Assembly (NCBI GenBank): GCA_964388305.1
Contig: CAYMAA010000001.1
Location: 1-64,000, forward strand
DNA length: 64,000 nt
Reading direction: 5' to 3'
Source of the DNA: JAJQCI01 sp964388305
GTDB lineage: Bacteria > Bacillota > Clostridia > Lachnospirales > CAG-274
Made by a program: the position numbers and the translations under genes
Notes under the pieces: model-generated
The model's input: only the letters and a program-made list of their open reading frames with translations
What the model was told of the DNA's origin: nothing
The model's database searches: none
Shown here: positions 8,453 to 17,328 of the stretch, in pieces
Position numbering within the stretch: position 1 is the stretch's first letter
Layout of the letters: the number at the start of each line of letters is the position of its first letter

Positions 8453-9049
8453 TTAATTTCTGATATAGTTAATTATTTGTTTAATTTTTTCCTTATCCTT
8501 AAAGCCGTTGGTTTCAACTCCGCCGGAAACGTCTATTAATTCTGCCTGTGTTTTTAGGGCGTCGGCAATATTATTTATGTTAATGCCGCCTGCCAGACCA
8601 AAGGGCCTTTCAAAGTCCTGCAAAAGCTGCCAGTTAAATGCTTTGCCGCTGCCCTGACCTGCATCTAACAGTATGAAATCCGCATTTGAATCTGCCGCTT
8701 TTTTTATATCCTGTTGGGAGTGGATTTGAAATGCCTGCCAAACAGGTTTATCCGTAAGGCTTTTAAGCTCCGCTATGCAGGCATTGTCCTCATTGCCGTG
8801 GAGCTGAGCAACGGATATAAAGCCGCTCGATAAAAGCTCTGCCACAAGCTCTGCCGGCTGATTTACAAAAACACCTACGGGAATTACCTCGGAAGAAAGA
8901 TTTTCCGAAAGTGTTTTAAGTGTTTCGGCGGAAATACTGCGGCGGCTTTTTGGAAAGTTTATTATAAAACCGCAGTAATCGGGTTTTAGGCAATTTATAA
9001 TTTCAATATCTTCCTGCCTTTTAAGACCGCAAATTTTTATTTTTTTCAT
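8453..9049 (-). CDS. trpF: phosphoribosylanthranilate isomerase
   Basis: Converts phosphoribosylanthranilate to CdRP in tryptophan synthesis. 198 residues forming a single TIM barrel. The N-terminal KICGLK motif carries the catalytic Cys, and the catalytic Asp lies in LLDAGQGSGKAF (about residue 128). The C-terminal phosphate-binding AGGIN and VSGGVET motifs are present. It overlaps the upstream trpC stop by 4 bases (ATGA), showing operon coupling. Confidence 0.96.
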   Translation of the reverse strand: MKKIKICGLKRQEDIEIINCLKPDYCGFIINFPKSRRSISAETLKTLSENLSSEVIPVGVFVNQPAELVAELLSSGFISVAQLHGNEDNACIAELKSLTDKPVWQAFQIHSQQDIKKAADSNADFILLDAGQGSGKAFNWQLLQDFERPFGLAGGININNIADALKTQAELIDVSGGVETNGFKDKEKIKQIINYIRN

Positions 9050-9834
9050 ACATTACCTCTTAAAGACGAAAGGGCGGCTGATTTGTTTTCCGCACGCATA
9101 AGTGTTTCTCCCACCAAAACGGCATCTGCTTCAAGCTCCGCAAGCGCCTGTATATCCTCGTGGGTGCGTATGCCGCTTTCCGCCACAAAGAGAACATTGT
9201 TTGGCACAAGGCTGCGAAGTTTACGGCAGTTTTCCATATTAACGGAAAAATCCTTTAGATTGCGGTTGTTTACACCTATTATTTCAGCGCCTGCACAAAC
9301 AGCATTTTTAATTTCCGCCGGGTTATGTGCCTCTACCAATGCGGCAACACCTAAATTATGGCATATTTCAATATAATTTGAAATTGTTTTTGTATCTAAA
9401 AGGGCGCATATTAACAAAACCGCATCAGCGCCCATAAGCCTTGCCTGATAGAGCTGATATTCATCTACAACAAAGTCCTTACGGAGCATGGGTATGGAAA
9501 CGGTTTTTCTTATATCCGTAAAAATTTTGTCCGAACCCATAAACCATTTTGGCTCGGTAAGGCAGGATATACAGTCGGCGCCTGCCTGCTCATAGTCCTT
9601 TGCAATTTGCAGATAGGGGAAGTCCTCGGATATAATTCCCTTTGAGGGAGACGCCTTTTTTACCTCGCATATAAAGCTTAAATTTGGGCGGCTTAAAGCG
9701 GCTGTAAATGCACTGCCGCCGCCCTTGCCTGCCTGAGCGCAAAGCTGTTTTAGCTCTGAAAGGGGAGTTGTTTCCTTATCCTTTGCTGCTCTTATTTTTG
9801 CATAATCCGCTATTGTTTGTAAAATTGTACTCAT
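9046..9834 (-). CDS. trpC: indole-3-glycerol phosphate synthase
   Basis: Closes the indole ring, converting CdRP to indole-3-glycerol phosphate. 262 residues. Hallmark motifs are FICEVKKASPSKG (catalytic Lys and phosphate site, about residue 55), LRKDFVVDEYQ (about 118), IGVNNRNLKDF (about 180) and VAESGIRT (about 212). It is a separate gene from trpF here, unlike the fused enterobacterial form. It lies 10 bases after trpD. Confidence 0.97.
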   Translation of the reverse strand: MSTILQTIADYAKIRAAKDKETTPLSELKQLCAQAGKGGGSAFTAALSRPNLSFICEVKKASPSKGIISEDFPYLQIAKDYEQAGADCISCLTEPKWFMGSDKIFTDIRKTVSIPMLRKDFVVDEYQLYQARLMGADAVLLICALLDTKTISNYIEICHNLGVAALVEAHNPAEIKNAVCAGAEIIGVNNRNLKDFSVNMENCRKLRSLVPNNVLFVAESGIRTHEDIQALAELEADAVLVGETLMRAENKSAALSSLRGNV

Positions 9835-9844
9835 AGCCTTTTCC

Positions 9845-10858
9845 TCAGTTTGATTCTTTTATAAACTGCTCTAATTTTTTGTAAGCCGCGCCGCTGTCTA
9901 TAAGATCTGCGGCAAGGGCAACACCATCCTTAAGGGTTGGAGCTTTATCGGCAATATACAGCGCCGCTCCCGCATTTAACAAAACGGCATTGCGTTTATG
10001 CCCTTTTTCTCCCTTTAAAATTGAACGGGTAATTTCAGCATTTTCCGCAGGAGTTCCGCCTAAAAGATCCTGCTTTGTACAGCGTGTAAAGCCAAAATCC
10101 TCGGGGGAAATTACATAGCTTTTATATGTGCCGTTGCGCAGCTCGCAAACAGATGTGGGGGAGCTTAATGAAATTTCGTCCAATTTATCCTGCCCGTAAA
10201 CCACCATACCGCTTTTTACGCCAAGGCTTGTTAATACCCGTGCCAAAGGCTCTACAAGGCTTTCGTCATATACTCCCAAAAGCTGCATTGACGGGGAGGC
10301 AGGGTTTGTTAAAGGCCCTAAAATGTTAAATACAGTGCGTATGCCCAGCTCCTTGCGGATAGAGCCTACATATTTCATTGAAGTATGGTATTTTTGGGCG
10401 AAGAAGAAACACATTCCCACGTTTTTAAGAAGTTCCACACATTTTTCGGGGGATTGATCCAGATTTACTCCCAGCGCTTCAAGGCAGTCCGCAGTTCCGC
10501 ATTGTGATGATGCGGCACGGTTGCCATGCTTTGCCACCTTAACACCTCCTGCTGCGGCTACAAGGGCAGATGTGGTGGAAATATTGAAGGAATGGGCATT
10601 GTCGCCTCCTGTTCCCACAATTTCCAAAAGCTCTAAATTATGCTTTACCTTAATTGCGTGATCCCTCATGGCTGCGGCACAGCCGGAAATTTCCTCAATG
10701 GTTTCCGCCTTTGTGCTTTTTGTGGAAAGAGCTGCCAAAAAAGCCGCATTTTGGGTAGGGGTTGTTTCTCCGCTCATAATTTCGTTCATTACATCGTAGG
10801 CTTCCTTGTAGGTTAAGTCCTGCTTATCCACAATTTTTACTATTGCTTCTTTAATCAT
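9845..10858 (-). CDS. trpD: anthranilate phosphoribosyltransferase
   Basis: Transfers the phosphoribosyl group from PRPP to anthranilate. 337 residues. The PRPP loop GTGGDNAHSFNIST (about residue 78) and KHGNRAASSQCGTADCLEALG (about 105) are intact. The ATG at 10858 overlaps the trpG stop as ATGA and has AAAGGAG 8 bases upstream inside trpG, so I prefer it to a GTG three codons earlier (10867). It is not fused to trpG. Confidence 0.96.
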   Translation of the reverse strand: MIKEAIVKIVDKQDLTYKEAYDVMNEIMSGETTPTQNAAFLAALSTKSTKAETIEEISGCAAAMRDHAIKVKHNLELLEIVGTGGDNAHSFNISTTSALVAAAGGVKVAKHGNRAASSQCGTADCLEALGVNLDQSPEKCVELLKNVGMCFFFAQKYHTSMKYVGSIRKELGIRTVFNILGPLTNPASPSMQLLGVYDESLVEPLARVLTSLGVKSGMVVYGQDKLDEISLSSPTSVCELRNGTYKSYVISPEDFGFTRCTKQDLLGGTPAENAEITRSILKGEKGHKRNAVLLNAGAALYIADKAPTLKDGVALAADLIDSGAAYKKLEQFIKESN

Positions 10859-11430
10859 TTTGAACACTCCTTTAAAAAATTATTTAATATTGTTATTCCA
10901 TCGGGAGTCATTATGGACTCGGGGTGAAACTGCAAGCCGTAAACATTATATTTTTTGTGTTTTACAGCCATTACTTCATTATCATCGGCTCTTGCGATTA
11001 TTTCCAGCTCATCGGGCAGTGTATCCTCCTTTACCGCAAGGGAATGGTACCTGGCAACGGGTATTGTTTCGGCACAGTTTTTAAAAATGGGCAGGCTTGT
11101 GTTTAATGCGGCTTGTGACTGCTTGCCGTGCATTAGCCTTTTTGCGTAGGTGATTGTTGCTCCGTAGGCTGCGCAAATTGACTGATGACCGAGGCATACG
11201 CCCAGTATGGGGAAGTCCGCCCCCAATTTTTTAACAGTGTCTATGCAAATGCCTGCGTTTTCGGGTCTGCCCGGGCCGGGGGAAATTATAATTGCTTTTG
11301 GGTTTAAAGCCTTTATATCCTCAACGGAAACGGCATCGTTACGCACTACCCTTATGTTTGGGTCAAGAGAACCTATGAGCTGATAGAGGTTGTATGAAAA
11401 GCTGTCATAATTATCTATTAATAAAATCAT
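10855..11430 (-). CDS. trpG: anthranilate synthase glutamine amidotransferase subunit
   Basis: Supplies ammonia from glutamine to TrpE. 191 residues, class I amidotransferase with catalytic Cys in GVCLGHQ (about residue 80) and the His-Glu pair in FHPES (about 169). It overlaps trpE at TAATG (one base) and trpD at ATGA. No p-aminobenzoate synthase partner is nearby, so a dedicated tryptophan role is likely, although amphibolic TrpG/PabA use cannot be excluded. Confidence 0.96.
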   Translation of the reverse strand: MILLIDNYDSFSYNLYQLIGSLDPNIRVVRNDAVSVEDIKALNPKAIIISPGPGRPENAGICIDTVKKLGADFPILGVCLGHQSICAAYGATITYAKRLMHGKQSQAALNTSLPIFKNCAETIPVARYHSLAVKEDTLPDELEIIARADDNEVMAVKHKKYNVYGLQFHPESIMTPDGITILNNFLKECSK

Positions 11431-12890
11431 TATTTTACCTCCTCGCTTAGCCTTAAAGCCTTAATTACGGCGGCGGCTTTGTTTATACATTCGTTATATT
11501 CCTTTTCGGGTACGGAATCCGCCACAATGCCTGCACCGCTTCTTACAAACACCTTATTGTTCTTTTTATAAGCTATGCGGATTGCTATGCAGGTATCCAA
11601 ATTGCCGGCAAAGTCCAAATAGCCTATTGCGCCGCCGTAAATTCCTCTTTTGTTGTTTTCAATATCGTTAATAAGCTGACAGGCTTTGATTTTAGGCGCG
11701 CCCGAAAGAGTGCCTGCAGGGAGAATGGAGTTAATTGCGTCCAATTGATTTTTGCCCTCTTCAAGCTCGCCTCTGACGGTAGAGCCTATGTGCATAACGT
11801 GAGAAAAACGCTCTATGGAGTGGTACTTCTCCACACACACACTGCCGAATTTGCTTATTTTGCCAATATCGTTTCTGCCCAAATCCACAAGCATATTATG
11901 TTCCGCAAGCTCCTTTGGGTCTGCAAGAAGTTCCTTTTCAAGCTGTTCATCTTCTGCCTTTGTTTTACCTCTCGGGCGTGTGCCTGCAAGGGGGAATGTA
12001 TGGAGTATTCCGTTTTTAAGCTTAACAAGTGTTTCGGGAGATGCACCTGCCACCTCCATATCCGAGCTTGAAAAATAGAACATATAGGGAGAGGGGTTAA
12101 GTGTGCGAAGTATGCGGTAGGCATTGAAAAGAGTACCTTCGTACTCTGCTTCCAAACGGTTGGAAAGCACTATTTGGAAAATATCACCCTCAATTATATG
12201 GCGCTTTGCCCTGTTTACCATATTGCAATAGGTTTTTTGGTCAAAAAGAGGAGTAATTTCAGATTTCAGCCTGCCGGGAACATCTTTTTTCGGCTTGCCG
12301 TTATAAACAAGCTCCGCCATTTGATTAAGCTCCATTACGGCTCTGTTATATTCAGTTTCCAAATTTTCAAGAGATATATTTACTATTAAAATAATTTTTT
12401 GGCGGTAGTTATCAAAGGCAATTACCTTATCAAAAAGCATAAGGTCAACATCCTTAAAGCCCTCTGTATCCTCTGCGTTAAGATTTAATGAGGGTTCGGA
12501 ATATTTTAAGTAATCGTATGAAAAATATCCCACAAGACCGCCCGTAAATGCCGGCAAGTCATCAAAATGAGGGCATTTATGCTCATCTAAAATCTGCTTT
12601 ATATATTTGCCGGGGTCGGCGGTTTTAAAGGAAAGCTCGCCTATTTTCATATTGCCGTCGGTACAGGTTATTTCCAGCTTGGGGTTATAGCCTAAAAATG
12701 TGTATCTGCCCCAGTTTTCCCTATCCTCTATGGACTCTAACATATAGCAGTGATTGGAAACATTTTTTAAAACACGCATAAGCTCTATGGGTGTTTTTAT
12801 ATCGGACAATATTTCCGTACTGACGGGGGCGGTTTTATAATCAGCCGTTGCCGCCTTTTCCTTTATTTGTTCAAGCGTGGGATAAAACAT
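11430..12890 (-). CDS. trpE: anthranilate synthase component I
   Basis: Makes anthranilate from chorismate and ammonia. 486 residues. The N-terminal feedback domain contains LLES (about residue 50; the family's Trp-binding element is LLESX10S). The chorismate-binding C-terminal domain has FQIVLSNR, PSPYMFYF, GASPETLV, LAGTRPRGK, LVDLGRNDIG and TLSGAPKIKA motifs. First gene of the trpEGDCFBA operon, just behind a T-box leader. Regulation is therefore expected both by uncharged tRNA-Trp and by allosteric feedback. Confidence 0.97.
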   Translation of the reverse strand: MFYPTLEQIKEKAATADYKTAPVSTEILSDIKTPIELMRVLKNVSNHCYMLESIEDRENWGRYTFLGYNPKLEITCTDGNMKIGELSFKTADPGKYIKQILDEHKCPHFDDLPAFTGGLVGYFSYDYLKYSEPSLNLNAEDTEGFKDVDLMLFDKVIAFDNYRQKIILIVNISLENLETEYNRAVMELNQMAELVYNGKPKKDVPGRLKSEITPLFDQKTYCNMVNRAKRHIIEGDIFQIVLSNRLEAEYEGTLFNAYRILRTLNPSPYMFYFSSSDMEVAGASPETLVKLKNGILHTFPLAGTRPRGKTKAEDEQLEKELLADPKELAEHNMLVDLGRNDIGKISKFGSVCVEKYHSIERFSHVMHIGSTVRGELEEGKNQLDAINSILPAGTLSGAPKIKACQLINDIENNKRGIYGGAIGYLDFAGNLDTCIAIRIAYKKNNKVFVRSGAGIVADSVPEKEYNECINKAAAVIKALRLSEEVK

Positions 12891-12914
12891 TTTAAAACCT
12901 CTCTTTCTTTAAAA

Positions 12915-13205
12915 AACAAAAAAGCCTTGACAGAATACAAACAATTCTGTCAAGGACGAATGATAAAATCCGCGGTGCCACCTTGATTTTTGGCAAAAAC
13001 CAAACACTTAGCGAGGTACAGCCATACCTCCGGCAACTTACGTATGCCAACACGTTACAGAATACTCTTGCAAAAAATGCAATTTGACTGTACCCTCGGC
13101 GGCCCATTTGATAGACTGTTTTCCATCTGCCTCTCACCTTACGCAGACTCTCTGGAGGAGCATAACTACCTTTACTTCCGCTTCATCGGTTTAATCAATT
13201 AACTT
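12915..13205 (-). ncRNA. T-box leader, tryptophan type, of the trp operon
   Basis: Minus strand. Stem I elements AGAGAGTCTGCG near 13150 and a specifier TGG (13104-13106, in AAATGGGCC) indicate tryptophan. The T-box sequence AAGGTGGCACCGCGG lies at 12971-12985. It is followed by a strong terminator: CCTTGACAGAAT (12944-12955) pairs with ATTCTGTCAAGG (12925-12936), then TTTTTTGTTTTTT. Uncharged tRNA-Trp should favour the antiterminator. An open frame inside the leader (12892-13137) is an accident of this RNA. Confidence 0.93.
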
Positions 13206-13211
13206 ACTAAC

Positions 13212-13240
13212 AGCATAGCACGAATTTGATTAGATGTCAA
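13212..13240 (-). promoter_or_regulatory. sigma-A promoter of the trp operon
   Basis: TTGACA (13235-13240), 17-base spacer, TATGCT (13212-13217), immediately upstream of the T-box RNA. The 107 bases from 13241 to the next gene hold only AT-rich sequence and small direct repeats (AAGTAAATTC). Confidence 0.8.
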
Positions 13241-13347
13241 TAGATAATTTTTTTATTTAATAAATTCTTAAGAGAAGTAAATTCTCAAAGTAAATTCCGC
13301 ATCCTTTGGCGTGATTTTTGCTTTTGCTCAAAGCAGTGTTATGTTAA

Positions 13348-13998
13348 TTACTGTTTTTGGCAGGAAGCATTGTCGTTAAAAATTATTTTTTGCTTATCTG
13401 CCTTAATAATACCCTCTTTTTGCAGCTTTGTAAGCTCTCTGCTCAAAGAGCATCTGTCTACGCATAAATATTCCGCCAGCTCGGTACGACTCATATTAAG
13501 CCCGAAGCAGCCGTTTCCGTGTATATGTTTTTGCACCTTAAAAAATTCAATAAGTTTATTTCTCAGCTTATAGTTGGAAATTATACGCAGTCTTTCTTCA
13601 TTTTTAGTATTTTTTTCGGAAAGCTCTTCAAGCATATTTTCAATAATTCTGTAATAAAAGCTATAACCGTTGGCGGAAATTTTTAACAGCTTTTTTAAAT
13701 TTAAAAGCAAAATTTCACAGTCCTCCATTGCTTTAACCTCACTGCTTCCGCCGGTTTTGCGTAAAACCGCCTCTATACCGAAAACATCTCCCTTAAAGTA
13801 CTTGGTACAACCCTCAACAGCTATGCTTCCGTTAAGCAAAATCCCAATATTTTTTATTACTGCGCCCCTTTTTACAATTATCTGCCCTTTACCAAAGCTT
13901 TTCTGCTTCACACCAACAGAATCTAAAATTTCAACAATATTTTCTTCGCCAACATTTTTAAAAAGCTTACATCTTTTAAGCACTTCAATATATTCCAT
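13348..13998 (-). CDS. Crp/Fnr-family transcription regulator
   Basis: 216 residues. The N-terminal cyclic-nucleotide-type beta barrel (about 1-115) shows the GKGQIIVKRGAVIKNIGILLNG pattern in positions about 40-60. The C-terminal winged helix (about 145-210) has the recognition helix in RTELAEYLCVDRCSLSREL, typical of the clade that represses or activates stress and redox genes. No FNR-type N-terminal cysteine cluster is seen, so it is unlikely to be an iron-sulphur sensor. The start at 13998 is preferred because AGGAG lies 11 bases upstream; the ATG at 14034 has no ribosome site. Divergent from the chromate transporter genes, which it might regulate (inference). Confidence 0.85.
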   Translation of the reverse strand: MEYIEVLKRCKLFKNVGEENIVEILDSVGVKQKSFGKGQIIVKRGAVIKNIGILLNGSIAVEGCTKYFKGDVFGIEAVLRKTGGSSEVKAMEDCEILLLNLKKLLKISANGYSFYYRIIENMLEELSEKNTKNEERLRIISNYKLRNKLIEFFKVQKHIHGNGCFGLNMSRTELAEYLCVDRCSLSRELTKLQKEGIIKADKQKIIFNDNASCQKQ

Positions 13999-14179
13999 AT
14001 CACTTACTTCTCCTAAACATCTATAAATATTCATTATTTAATTATAAACCATATTTTTTTGTTTGTAAATACAATTTTTATATAATTATTAGTTTTTTTA
14101 TAATTTTTTGATGTTTACATATAATTTTAATAGGTTTTATAGAATTGCTGTGCCTAATATAAAAAATTTGTGCTTTATT

Positions 14180-14451
14180 GGCATAAAAAATAATCTGCCG
14201 TCAATCAAAGTGAGCGGCAGATTTGATGAATTATCGGTTATTCATATTTATGGTTAAATATATGTCTGCTTCCCATCCTCTGCGGGAAGTGTGTCAATAT
14301 GAAATTTTCTGTAAAAATCAAAGGGCGGCGGGCAATGGAATATCACTTTGAATTTATCCGTTTAACTGCGGCGGCATAACCCTCCGTAAGATTTGACTAA
14401 TTTGCAAACGCCGATTTTTTGTTTTAAAGACAAAACTGCAATACCATTGAC
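14180..14451 (-). ncRNA. candidate small RNA between the regulator and chromate transporter genes
   Basis: The 575 bases between 13999 and 14573 hold no good gene. On the minus strand a promoter-like pair (TTGAAA 14481-14486, 17 bases, TAAATT 14458-14463) is followed by about 270 bases ending in a terminator: AATCTGCCG pairs with CGGCAGATT (14192-14223), then a T-rich run. Inside is a second hairpin (CTTCCC/GGGAAG, 14268-14290). The only possible peptide is seven codons after GGAGG (near 14372). It does not resemble 6S RNA or a riboswitch that I know. Presence of a transcript is inference. Confidence 0.35.
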
Positions 14452-14491
14452 TGTTGCAATTTAGACTGATGCGTAAAATTTTTCAAAAATG

Positions 14492-14519
14492 TTGCATTAA
14501 TTTTAAAAGATGATATAAT
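14492..14519 (+). promoter_or_regulatory. likely promoter of the chromate transporter operon
   Basis: TTGCAT (14492-14497), 16-base spacer and consensus TATAAT (14514-14519), about 55 bases before the first chr gene. Confidence 0.6.
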
Positions 14520-14573
14520 TATAAAGGTAATTCTTAAACAGACTTAAAAAATGTTATGAAGGGAATGTATTGT

Positions 14574-15125
14574 ATGAATGAATTACTTGAATTGTTTACT
14601 GCATTTTTTCGCATAGGTCTTTTTACGTTTGGCGGCGGACTGGCAATGCTGCCTATGCTTACGAAAGAGGTTGTGGAGGACAAAAAATGGGCGACAACCG
14701 ACGAGATACTTAATTATTTTGCCATCGGTCAGTGTACTCCGGGGATAATTGCCATAAACACCGCAACATTTATAGGCACAAAGCGTAAAGGCGTTTTGGG
14801 CGGCATAGTAGCCACTCTGGGCATAATAACCCCGTCTATTATAGTTATTCTTATAATTGCGACAATACTTTCTCAAATAATACATTACCCCATTGTAGGT
14901 CACATATTTATGGGTATTCGTATAGCGGTAGCGGCTCTTGTAACGGAGTCGCTTATAGGAATATTAAAAAGCGGCATAAAAGACCTTTTTGGAATTATAT
15001 TTTTCATAATAACCCTTTGCGCGGTGCTTTTTACGGACTTTACATCTCCTGTTGTTGTTGTAATAGCAGGCATACTTGTAGGCATTGCCCGTGTTAAGCT
15101 TACAGACGGAAAGGAGAAAAAATAA
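14574..15125 (+). CDS. chromate transporter, first half (short-chain ChrA)
   Basis: 183-residue membrane protein with one CHR domain: about six hydrophobic segments and the signature FFRIGLFTFGGGLAMLP at residues about 10-27, followed by the IGQCTPGIIAINTATF loop. Short-chain CHR proteins work as heteromeric pairs with a second half-size protein, here the next gene. The family exports chromate in some bacteria and takes part in other anion transport elsewhere, so the substrate is unproven. The start at 14574 has AAGGGA 9 bases upstream; the ATG at 14556 has none. Stop and next start overlap by one base. Confidence 0.9.
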   Translation: MNELLELFTAFFRIGLFTFGGGLAMLPMLTKEVVEDKKWATTDEILNYFAIGQCTPGIIAINTATFIGTKRKGVLGGIVATLGIITPSIIVILIIATILSQIIHYPIVGHIFMGIRIAVAALVTESLIGILKSGIKDLFGIIFFIITLCAVLFTDFTSPVVVVIAGILVGIARVKLTDGKEKK

Positions 15126-15730
15126 TGGCTGCATTGTACACATACATAACTCTTATGTTTGAATTTTTCAAGGTAGGTCTTTTTTCCGTAGGGGGCGGTC
15201 TTGCAACTCTTCCGTTTTTGTATAATCTGGCGGACAGGTTTGACTGGTTTGACAGAGCAGCCCTTGCAAATATGATAGCCGTTTCCGAATCCACCCCCGG
15301 GCCTATGGGGGTTAATATGGCAACATACGCAGGCTTTCACGCAGGGGGTCTGCTTGGGGGTGTTTTGGCAACTTTGGCATTGGCTTTTCCGGAACTTGTT
15401 ATAATTATTGTTATTTCAAAATTCCTTTCAAAATTCAGCGAAAACAAATATGTTAAGGGTGTTTTTTATGCCCTGCACCCTGCGGTAGGAGCTTTAATTA
15501 CGCTTGCCTGCATACAGGTATATAAATCCTCTTTTCTATCCTCGGAGGGAGCAAGCATTAACATAGCGCCGTTTTTAACTAACGGAATTTATATACTTCC
15601 CTTGCATTTTATAATATTTGCAATAATTTTTGCTGTAAAAATAATTTTGAAAGAAAAATTCAACAAAAAAATACACCCTATTGCAGTAATAGCCATAGGC
15701 GCTGTTTTAGGCGCGGCGCTAAGTCTTTAA
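15125..15730 (+). CDS. chromate transporter, second half (short-chain ChrA)
   Basis: 201 residues, one CHR domain with FFKVGLFSVGGGLATLPF (about residues 12-29) and the ESTPGPMGVNMATYAG loop. Starts at the overlapping TAATG of the first half, so the pair should be made together and form a heterodimer of opposite topology (known for short-chain CHR pairs). The two halves are 20-30% alike by eye and are separate genes, not a broken one. Confidence 0.9.
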   Translation: MAALYTYITLMFEFFKVGLFSVGGGLATLPFLYNLADRFDWFDRAALANMIAVSESTPGPMGVNMATYAGFHAGGLLGGVLATLALAFPELVIIIVISKFLSKFSENKYVKGVFYALHPAVGALITLACIQVYKSSFLSSEGASINIAPFLTNGIYILPLHFIIFAIIFAVKIILKEKFNKKIHPIAVIAIGAVLGAALSL

Positions 15731-15742
15731 GGGAGTTTGAAA

Positions 15743-16669
15743 ATGGAAAAACCCTATTACTCGGCAAATATGTTTTACAGAAATAAATTTAATAAAAAGG
15801 TTATTAAAGTCGCCCTAAACGGCGGCTTTACCTGTCCCAACAGAGATGGCTTTAAAGGCGCGGGAGGCTGTATATTTTGCTCTGCCCATGGTTCGGGAGA
15901 TTTTGCCGGCAATCCTCAAAAATCCATAACAGAGCAGTTTTATGAGGGGAAAGCCATTATGGACAAAAAATGGAAAAACGGTGTATATATGGCGTATTTT
16001 CAGGCATTTACAAACACATACGCTTCCGTGGAGGTTCTTAAACAAAAATTTACTGAGGCGCTTAACATACCCGAAGTTGCGGCGCTTTCAATAGCCACCC
16101 GTCCCGATTGCCTTGAAGAGGAAAAAATAAAGCTTATAGAAAGTATTAACGCAAAAAAATACACCTGCGTGGAATTGGGACTTCAAACCTCAAACCCTGC
16201 AAGCGCAAAATATATAAACCGCTGTTTTACAAACAATGATTTCAAAAAAGCGGTTTCTTCATTAAATAAAACAGATACCGTTGCCCATATAATTTTAGGC
16301 TTGCCCGGGGAAACAAAGGAGGATATGCTGTCCTCAGTGAAATTTGCCGCAGACTGCGGTGTAAAAGGAATAAAGCTCCAGCTTCTCCACGTTTTAAAAA
16401 ATACTGTTTTGGCACAGCACTACATTCAAAACCGCTTTCAAACACTTACATTGGAGCAATATACCGATGCAGTTGTTTCCTGCATAGAGATTTTGCCGCC
16501 GCACATAGTAATACACCGCATTACGGGAGATGGAGCAGGGGCGGAGCTTATAGCGCCGCTGTACAGCAAAAACAAAAAGCTTGTGCTTAACACAATAAAC
16601 AAAGCATTTTTGCAAAAAAACACTTGGCAGGGGAAGTACTGCCGCAAAAATCAGTCCACCGGGTCATAA
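15743..16669 (+). CDS. radical SAM protein, TIGR01212/YtqA-like
   Basis: 308 residues. The cluster motif is of the unusual spaced type CPNRDGFKGAGGCIFC (Cys at about 30, 43 and 46 of the product), followed by GSGDFAG, which marks the YtqA-like family rather than classic CxxxCxxC enzymes. The reaction is not established for most members. The start is set at ATG 15743, seven bases after GGGAG; a TTG two codons earlier is also open. It lies 12 bases after the chr pair and may be cotranscribed. Its end overlaps yidD on the other strand by 19 bases. Confidence 0.87.
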   Translation: MEKPYYSANMFYRNKFNKKVIKVALNGGFTCPNRDGFKGAGGCIFCSAHGSGDFAGNPQKSITEQFYEGKAIMDKKWKNGVYMAYFQAFTNTYASVEVLKQKFTEALNIPEVAALSIATRPDCLEEEKIKLIESINAKKYTCVELGLQTSNPASAKYINRCFTNNDFKKAVSSLNKTDTVAHIILGLPGETKEDMLSSVKFAADCGVKGIKLQLLHVLKNTVLAQHYIQNRFQTLTLEQYTDAVVSCIEILPPHIVIHRITGDGAGAELIAPLYSKNKKLVLNTINKAFLQKNTWQGKYCRKNQSTGS

Positions 16670-16875
16670 CCGCCTTTGCTGAAGGGATTGCACCGCAGTA
16701 TTCTCCAAATAGCCTTTAGCGACCCCTTTAAAAAGCCGTATTTTTCTATTGCCTGAATAGCGTAGGTGGAACAGGTTGGCACAAATTTGCAGCTTGGCGC
16801 CTTGCGTGGAGAAATATATTTTTTGTAAAACCTTATAAGCCAAATAGCCGCAGATGCAGGCAGACTTTTTTTCAT
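16651..16875 (-). CDS. yidD: membrane protein insertion efficiency factor YidD
   Basis: 74 residues. The motif FYKKYISPRKAPSCKFVPTCSTYAIQAIEKYG is spread over residues about 15-45, with three conserved cysteines and a C-terminal NPFSKGGYDPV. It helps YidC-dependent insertion of membrane proteins at the inner membrane. The start at 16875 has AAGGA 8 bases upstream; an earlier in-frame ATG (16899) would overlap rnpA. It follows rnpA by 4 bases. The usual next gene, yidC, is absent here. Confidence 0.94.
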   Translation of the reverse strand: MKKSLPASAAIWLIRFYKKYISPRKAPSCKFVPTCSTYAIQAIEKYGFLKGSLKAIWRILRCNPFSKGGYDPVD

Positions 16876-16879
16876 ACAA

Positions 16880-17230
16880 TCATTCCTTTGAGTGATCATT
16901 AATAAGCTTGTGTATTTTAAACAAATGGTTAAGGCTTCGGTGAGCCTCTTTATAAACGGTATCCTTCATTGCTGCCCTTGCAATTACAACAATATCATAT
17001 CCCGATTTAATGTTTTGCTCACTTAGCCTGTAGGCTTCTCTTATTAAACGGGTAACTCTGCTGCGCACAACGGAGTTGCCGATTTTTTTGCTTACGGAAA
17101 TGCCCAGTCTGTTACCGTCGGTATTATTTTTTAAAACATACATAACCAAATATTTGTTGGCAATAGACCTGCCTCTGTTATATACCGCCCTAAACTGATG
17201 ATTTTTTTTTAAAGACTCTGTAAATTCCAA
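16880..17230 (-). CDS. rnpA: ribonuclease P protein component
   Basis: 116-residue basic protein that binds RNase P RNA and helps mature tRNA 5' ends. The RNR motif region is VRSRVTRLIREAYRL (about residues 54-68), with KKIGNSVVRSR before it. The start at 17230 has AGAGGTGA upstream. It lies downstream of rpmH with a terminator-like hairpin between, as is common, which reduces rnpA output relative to L34. Confidence 0.95.
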   Translation of the reverse strand: MEFTESLKKNHQFRAVYNRGRSIANKYLVMYVLKNNTDGNRLGISVSKKIGNSVVRSRVTRLIREAYRLSEQNIKSGYDIVVIARAAMKDTVYKEAHRSLNHLFKIHKLINDHSKE

Positions 17231-17257
17231 AATATCACCTCTAACACAAAATATACA

Positions 17258-17287
17258 AAAGGCTGCCCGAAAACCCTCAGACAGCCC
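17258..17287 (-). terminator. attenuating hairpin between rpmH and rnpA
   Basis: On the minus strand GGCTGTC pairs with GGCAGCC (17258-17287, one wobble) and is followed by TTTTG. A partial terminator here would let L34 be made in excess over RnpA. Confidence 0.6.
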
Positions 17288-17328
17288 GTATAAATTACAG
17301 AAAATATAAATTATTGAAAAATCAATAA

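Noticed and set aside
12892..13137. An 81-codon frame upstream of trpE (possible leader peptide)
   Set aside because: It runs through the T-box and its terminator; regulation is by T-box, and no run of Trp codons is present as in a classic attenuator peptide.
14574..15730. chrA split by a frameshift
   Set aside because: Two half-size CHR genes with TAATG overlap are a known natural arrangement (short-chain CHR pairs), and each half has its own start.
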